Shown here: one piece after another, positions 6,988 to 9,678 of the stretch
Numbering within the stretch: the first letter of the stretch is position 1
Layout of the letters: each line of letters starts with the position of its first letter
Source of the DNA: Bacteroidales bacterium
GTDB taxonomy: Bacteria > Bacteroidota > Bacteroidia > Bacteroidales > Paludibacteraceae
Length of the DNA stretch: 9,678 nucleotides
Assembly (NCBI GenBank): GCA_900769035.1
Contig: CAAGFD010000085.1
Span: 1 to 9,678, forward strand
Direction: 5' to 3'
The notes under the pieces: generated by a model
Database searches by the model: none
What the model saw: the letters and a program-made list of their open reading frames with translations, nothing else
What the model was told of the DNA's origin: nothing
Made by a program: the position numbers and the translations under genes

Positions 6988-8973
6988 ATGAAAACAAATC
7001 TTAGTTCGCAAATCGTATTGCGACAAATTCCAAAGAAGTATTATCAACCGGACTCAGCATTAGAAGCATCCGGCATCTCACGTTACGAAAAAATCAACAC
7101 CTTTATAGGTCAAACCGCCCTCGAAGGGGCAAAGAGAGCAGCGGCAGAAGTGGCAGAGCTAATCAGAGCAAAGGCGGCAGAGGGCAAGAAATGCGTACTC
7201 GGCCTCAACAGCGGACGCTCCCCTATCGAATTCTACGAAGAGCTGGTACGCCTGCACCGCGAGGAGGGTTTGAGCTTTGCCAATGTAGTAGTTTTCAACC
7301 TTTTTGAATACTACCCATTGGATGTCAACTATCCTCAAAGCTGCTTGAATCAAATAAAGACAATGCTCTTCGACCATATCGACATTGCACCGGAACATAT
7401 ATTCTCACCCGACCCTTTAGTGCCACAATCACAAATCTTTGCTTATTGTGCAGACTATGAGCGCAAGATAGAGGAATTCGGAGGCATAGATTATCAGATA
7501 TTAGGCATCGGAGGCGTAGGAAATATCGGATTTAACGAGCCGGGCTCACAGCCTAATTCCCACACGCGACTGATACTCCTCGACCCAACATCACGCAAAG
7601 AGGCTATCCGACTTTTCGGCACTATCGACAAAGTACCCGCCGGAGCAATAACCCTCGGAGTAGGCACAATACTAAAAGCCCGCAAAATAGCACTATTTGC
7701 ATGGGGAGAAGGAAAAGCCGACATCGTAAAAACCGTTATCGAAGGTAAGATGAGCGAGCAATACCCGGCATCATACCTGCAAATGCACGACAATACCACC
7801 GTATACCTCGACATCCATTCCGCATCATTCCTCACCCGCATCTCACACCCATGGCTTGTAACCTCTTGCGAGTGGAACGACAAACTGGTGCGCCGCGCTA
7901 TAGTATGGCTCTGCCTTAAATTGAACAAGCCGATACTTAAGCTCACCAATAAAGATTATAACGAGAACGGACTGAGCGAACTCCTTGCTAATTTTGGCTC
8001 GGCATACAACGTAAACATAAAGATTTTCAACGATTTACAACACACAATAACCGGATGGCCCGGAGGCAAACCAAATGCCGACGACTCTTTCCGTCCGGAG
8101 CGTTCAAAACCATATCCGAAGCGCGTAATGGTATTCTCACCGCACCCCGACGACGACGTAATCTCTATGGGAGGCACTATGAAGCGACTGGTAGATCAAA
8201 ACCATGAAGTGCACGTATGCTACGAGACATCCGGAAATATCGCTGTTGGCGACGATGAAATCATCCGTTTTATAGCCTTCGTAAAAGGATTCGTCGATAT
8301 GTTCGACCCGAAAAACGAGGCAATTATAAACAAATACAATGAGATAAAGAAATTCCTTTTAGAAGAGAAAGGAGATAACGATATCGACACTTACGACGTA
8401 CGAATGCTAAAAGGACTGCTCCGACGCGGAGAGGCAAAAGCGGCATGCCGATTTATGGGCTTGCGGTCGAAAAACGTACACTTCCTCAACCTGCCATTCT
8501 ACGAGACGGGAACGATAAAGAAAGGCGATTTAACGGAAAAAGATATCAACATAGTAAAAGAGGCGATACTCGCAATCAAGCCACATCAGATATACGTAGC
8601 GGGCGACCTTGCAGACCCACACGGCACGCACAAAGTATGCCTTGACGCGGTATTGGCAGCCATCGACGAAATAAAAGACGAAGATTGGATGAAAGAGTGC
8701 CGCATATGGATGTATCGCGGAGCATGGATGGAGTGGGAAATCGACCATATAGAGATGGCAGTACCAATCTCACCGGAGGAGCTTCGCTCAAAACGCAATG
8801 CCATCCTCAAGCATCAATCGCAGATGGAAGGCGCACCATTCCTTGGCAACGACGAGCGCCTCTTCTGGCAACGCAGCGAAGAGCGCAACAAAGCCACTGC
8901 CGACCTCTACAACCGCCTCGGCCTCGCCGCCTACGAAGCCATCGAAGCCTTCGTACAATACAAACCGCTGTAA
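6988..8973 (+). CDS. NagB-like (glucosamine-6-phosphate deaminase-like) / PIG-L deacetylase fusion protein
   Basis: The 661-residue cytoplasmic protein has no signal peptide. Residues about 40-283 belong to the NagB glucosamine-6-phosphate deaminase/isomerase family (GLNSGRSP loop, GGVGN, FNEPGS, ITLGVGT). Key catalytic positions are altered: the NMDEY motif reads NLFEY, so the Asp72 equivalent is Phe106. The DGH triplet holding Asp141 and His143 in E. coli NagB is missing between GGVGN (175-179) and IGFNEP; Glu184 (Glu148 in E. coli) remains, and the phosphate-binding Lys208 position appears to be Asn269. A linker containing TGWPGGKP follows (about 284-378). Residues 379 to about 600 form a PIG-L/LmbE zinc-dependent deacetylase domain with PHPDDD (385-390) and DPHGTH (His545, His548), the expected metal and catalytic motifs. 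Similar-length fusions exist in Bacteroides, for example BT_0258, and are often auto-labelled NagB. Deacetylation of an N-acetyl amino sugar, with the NagB part acting in ligand binding, is inference. It may be co-transcribed with the repressor gene 27 nt upstream. The ATG at 6988 fits family length. Confidence 0.9.
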   Translation: MKTNLSSQIVLRQIPKKYYQPDSALEASGISRYEKINTFIGQTALEGAKRAAAEVAELIRAKAAEGKKCVLGLNSGRSPIEFYEELVRLHREEGLSFANVVVFNLFEYYPLDVNYPQSCLNQIKTMLFDHIDIAPEHIFSPDPLVPQSQIFAYCADYERKIEEFGGIDYQILGIGGVGNIGFNEPGSQPNSHTRLILLDPTSRKEAIRLFGTIDKVPAGAITLGVGTILKARKIALFAWGEGKADIVKTVIEGKMSEQYPASYLQMHDNTTVYLDIHSASFLTRISHPWLVTSCEWNDKLVRRAIVWLCLKLNKPILKLTNKDYNENGLSELLANFGSAYNVNIKIFNDLQHTITGWPGGKPNADDSFRPERSKPYPKRVMVFSPHPDDDVISMGGTMKRLVDQNHEVHVCYETSGNIAVGDDEIIRFIAFVKGFVDMFDPKNEAIINKYNEIKKFLLEEKGDNDIDTYDVRMLKGLLRRGEAKAACRFMGLRSKNVHFLNLPFYETGTIKKGDLTEKDINIVKEAILAIKPHQIYVAGDLADPHGTHKVCLDAVLAAIDEIKDEDWMKECRIWMYRGAWMEWEIDHIEMAVPISPEELRSKRNAILKHQSQMEGAPFLGNDERLFWQRSEERNKATADLYNRLGLAAYEAIEAFVQYKPL

Positions 8974-9035
8974 TTAATGCCTAAATAAGGTTTTGAGAAA
9001 AGCTTTAACTGAGTAAATCAAAAGGCACTAAAAAA

Positions 9036-9678
9036 ATGAATATGACAACTACTGATATCAAAGACTTAATGCTCTATGGCGAACGCATCAACATAGAATA
9101 TAAAGAAGCCGGCAGCGATTTGCCCAAATCACTGTGGGAGACCTATTCTGCTTTCGCAAATACCATTGGTGGAGTTATAATCTTAGGTATCAAAGAAAAC
9201 CACAACAGATATGATGAAAATAGGTTTGAGATAAAAGGCGTGGCTAATGCCGACAAAATACTTAAAGCGTTTTGGGACACCATCAACAGCGACAAGGTGA
9301 ACCGTAACATTCTGTTCGACGATGATGTGGAATGTATCGAGTATGAAGGAAAGACGCTCATCGCCATACATGTGCCAATGGCGAATTACACAATGCGCCC
9401 TATCTATATCAACAAGAATCTATGGAGTGGTAGCTTCAAACGCAACTATGAGGGCGACTATCATTGTACCGACGAAGAAGTAAAATCAATGTTGCGCGAT
9501 TCCAATGAAAACGGGAACGATAGTCTAATGTTAGAGAATTACAATATGAATGATATTGACCTCCCCACCCTTCATGCCTATCGCAATCATTTTAAGGTGA
9601 GCAATGTAGATCATGTCTTCAATCAGCTTGACGACAAAGATTTCCTCCGCAACATGGGAGGAATAACCACCGACCGAA
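9036..9678 (+). CDS. AlbA_2 (Schlafen-type) domain protein, 3'-truncated by the window
   Basis: An open frame runs from the ATG at 9036 to the end of the window (214 complete codons, no stop). An in-frame TAA at 9006-9008 bounds it upstream; the ATG at 9042 is an alternative start. Residues about 14-150 match the AlbA_2/Schlafen putative nucleic-acid-binding domain: NIEYKEAG (19-26), LPKSLWETYSAFANT, then GGVIILGIKE (45-54), a YEGKTLIAIHVP strand, and a YHCTDEEVKSML ending. Many bacterial proteins with this N-terminus carry a downstream helicase-like ATP-binding or winged-helix region and are labelled transcriptional regulators or RecG-like; whether this one does lies beyond the window. Residues after about 155 begin a new, probably helical region that I cannot assign. 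It starts 62 nt after the NagB-like/PIG-L gene without a clear promoter or terminator in between, so read-through is possible. Biological role is unknown. Confidence 0.85.
   Translation, partial: MNMTTTDIKDLMLYGERINIEYKEAGSDLPKSLWETYSAFANTIGGVIILGIKENHNRYDENRFEIKGVANADKILKAFWDTINSDKVNRNILFDDDVECIEYEGKTLIAIHVPMANYTMRPIYINKNLWSGSFKRNYEGDYHCTDEEVKSMLRDSNENGNDSLMLENYNMNDIDLPTLHAYRNHFKVSNVDHVFNQLDDKDFLRNMGGITTDR

Noticed and set aside
7494..7949. Minus-strand open frame of 151 codons
   Set aside because: It is antisense to the well-supported NagB-like domain and its translation is low-complexity with no family motif.
8991..9023. TTTTGA...TCAAAA inverted repeat with a possible -33 TTTG before the AlbA_2 gene
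   Set aside because: The arms are only 6 bp and no TAnnTTTG box lies at the right spacing, so neither a promoter nor an operator can be supported.
6304..9678. Prophage or integrative element signalled by the S24 repressor and the AlbA_2 gene
   Set aside because: No integrase, terminase, structural gene, attachment-site repeat or tRNA is visible, and the large fusion gene between them looks chromosomal.

Overview
The window looks like chromosomal DNA from a member of the Bacteroidales, or at least the Bacteroidota. The evidence is a type IX secretion (T9SS) C-terminal sorting domain, a LamG/BACON-like modular secreted protein, an acidic lipoprotein export signal after a lipobox, a Bacteroidales-type OmpA protein, a NagB-like/PIG-L fusion known from Bacteroides, a TAnnTTTG-type promoter, and the absence of Shine-Dalgarno sequences. 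Base composition is moderate, and every recognisable gene is on the + strand. A T9SS tail fits Porphyromonas-, Prevotella-, Paludibacter- or Odoribacter-like lineages better than typical gut Bacteroides, but I cannot name a genus.

Layout. (1) 1-4365: the 3' part of a very large secreted multidomain protein whose start lies upstream. It has Ig-like segments, two LamG jellyroll domains, a BACON-like segment, a small 'AF-GEC' beta module, two Trp-rich repeats, a second copy of the module, and a T9SS tail. A hairpin terminator follows. (2) 4442-6145: a probable two-gene unit with an 18-nt gap. It encodes a small lipoprotein that is essentially a free-standing copy of the 'AF-GEC' module, then an OmpA-family outer-membrane/peptidoglycan-binding protein. 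A strong intrinsic terminator closes it. (3) 6243-8973: a Bacteroidota-type promoter overlapped by a 9+9 bp inverted repeat, an XRE/S24 (CI/LexA-like) repressor with an intact Ser/Lys dyad, and 27 nt later a NagB-like/PIG-L fusion protein. (4) 9036 to the window end: the 5' part of an AlbA_2 (Schlafen-type) domain protein.

How the parts fit. The first three genes are all cell-envelope or surface products and share a module, so they may form one surface assembly; this is inference. The second block looks like an autoregulated repressor with a possible co-transcribed amino-sugar-related protein. The deaminase half of that protein lacks key catalytic residues while its deacetylase half keeps its metal-binding motifs. 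I see no rRNA, tRNA, CRISPR array, insertion sequence or clear phage structural gene. No gap between genes exceeds 160 bases. No wholly new system is evident. The best leads are the shared module, the degenerate NagB domain fused to an intact PIG-L domain, and the operator-like dyad.
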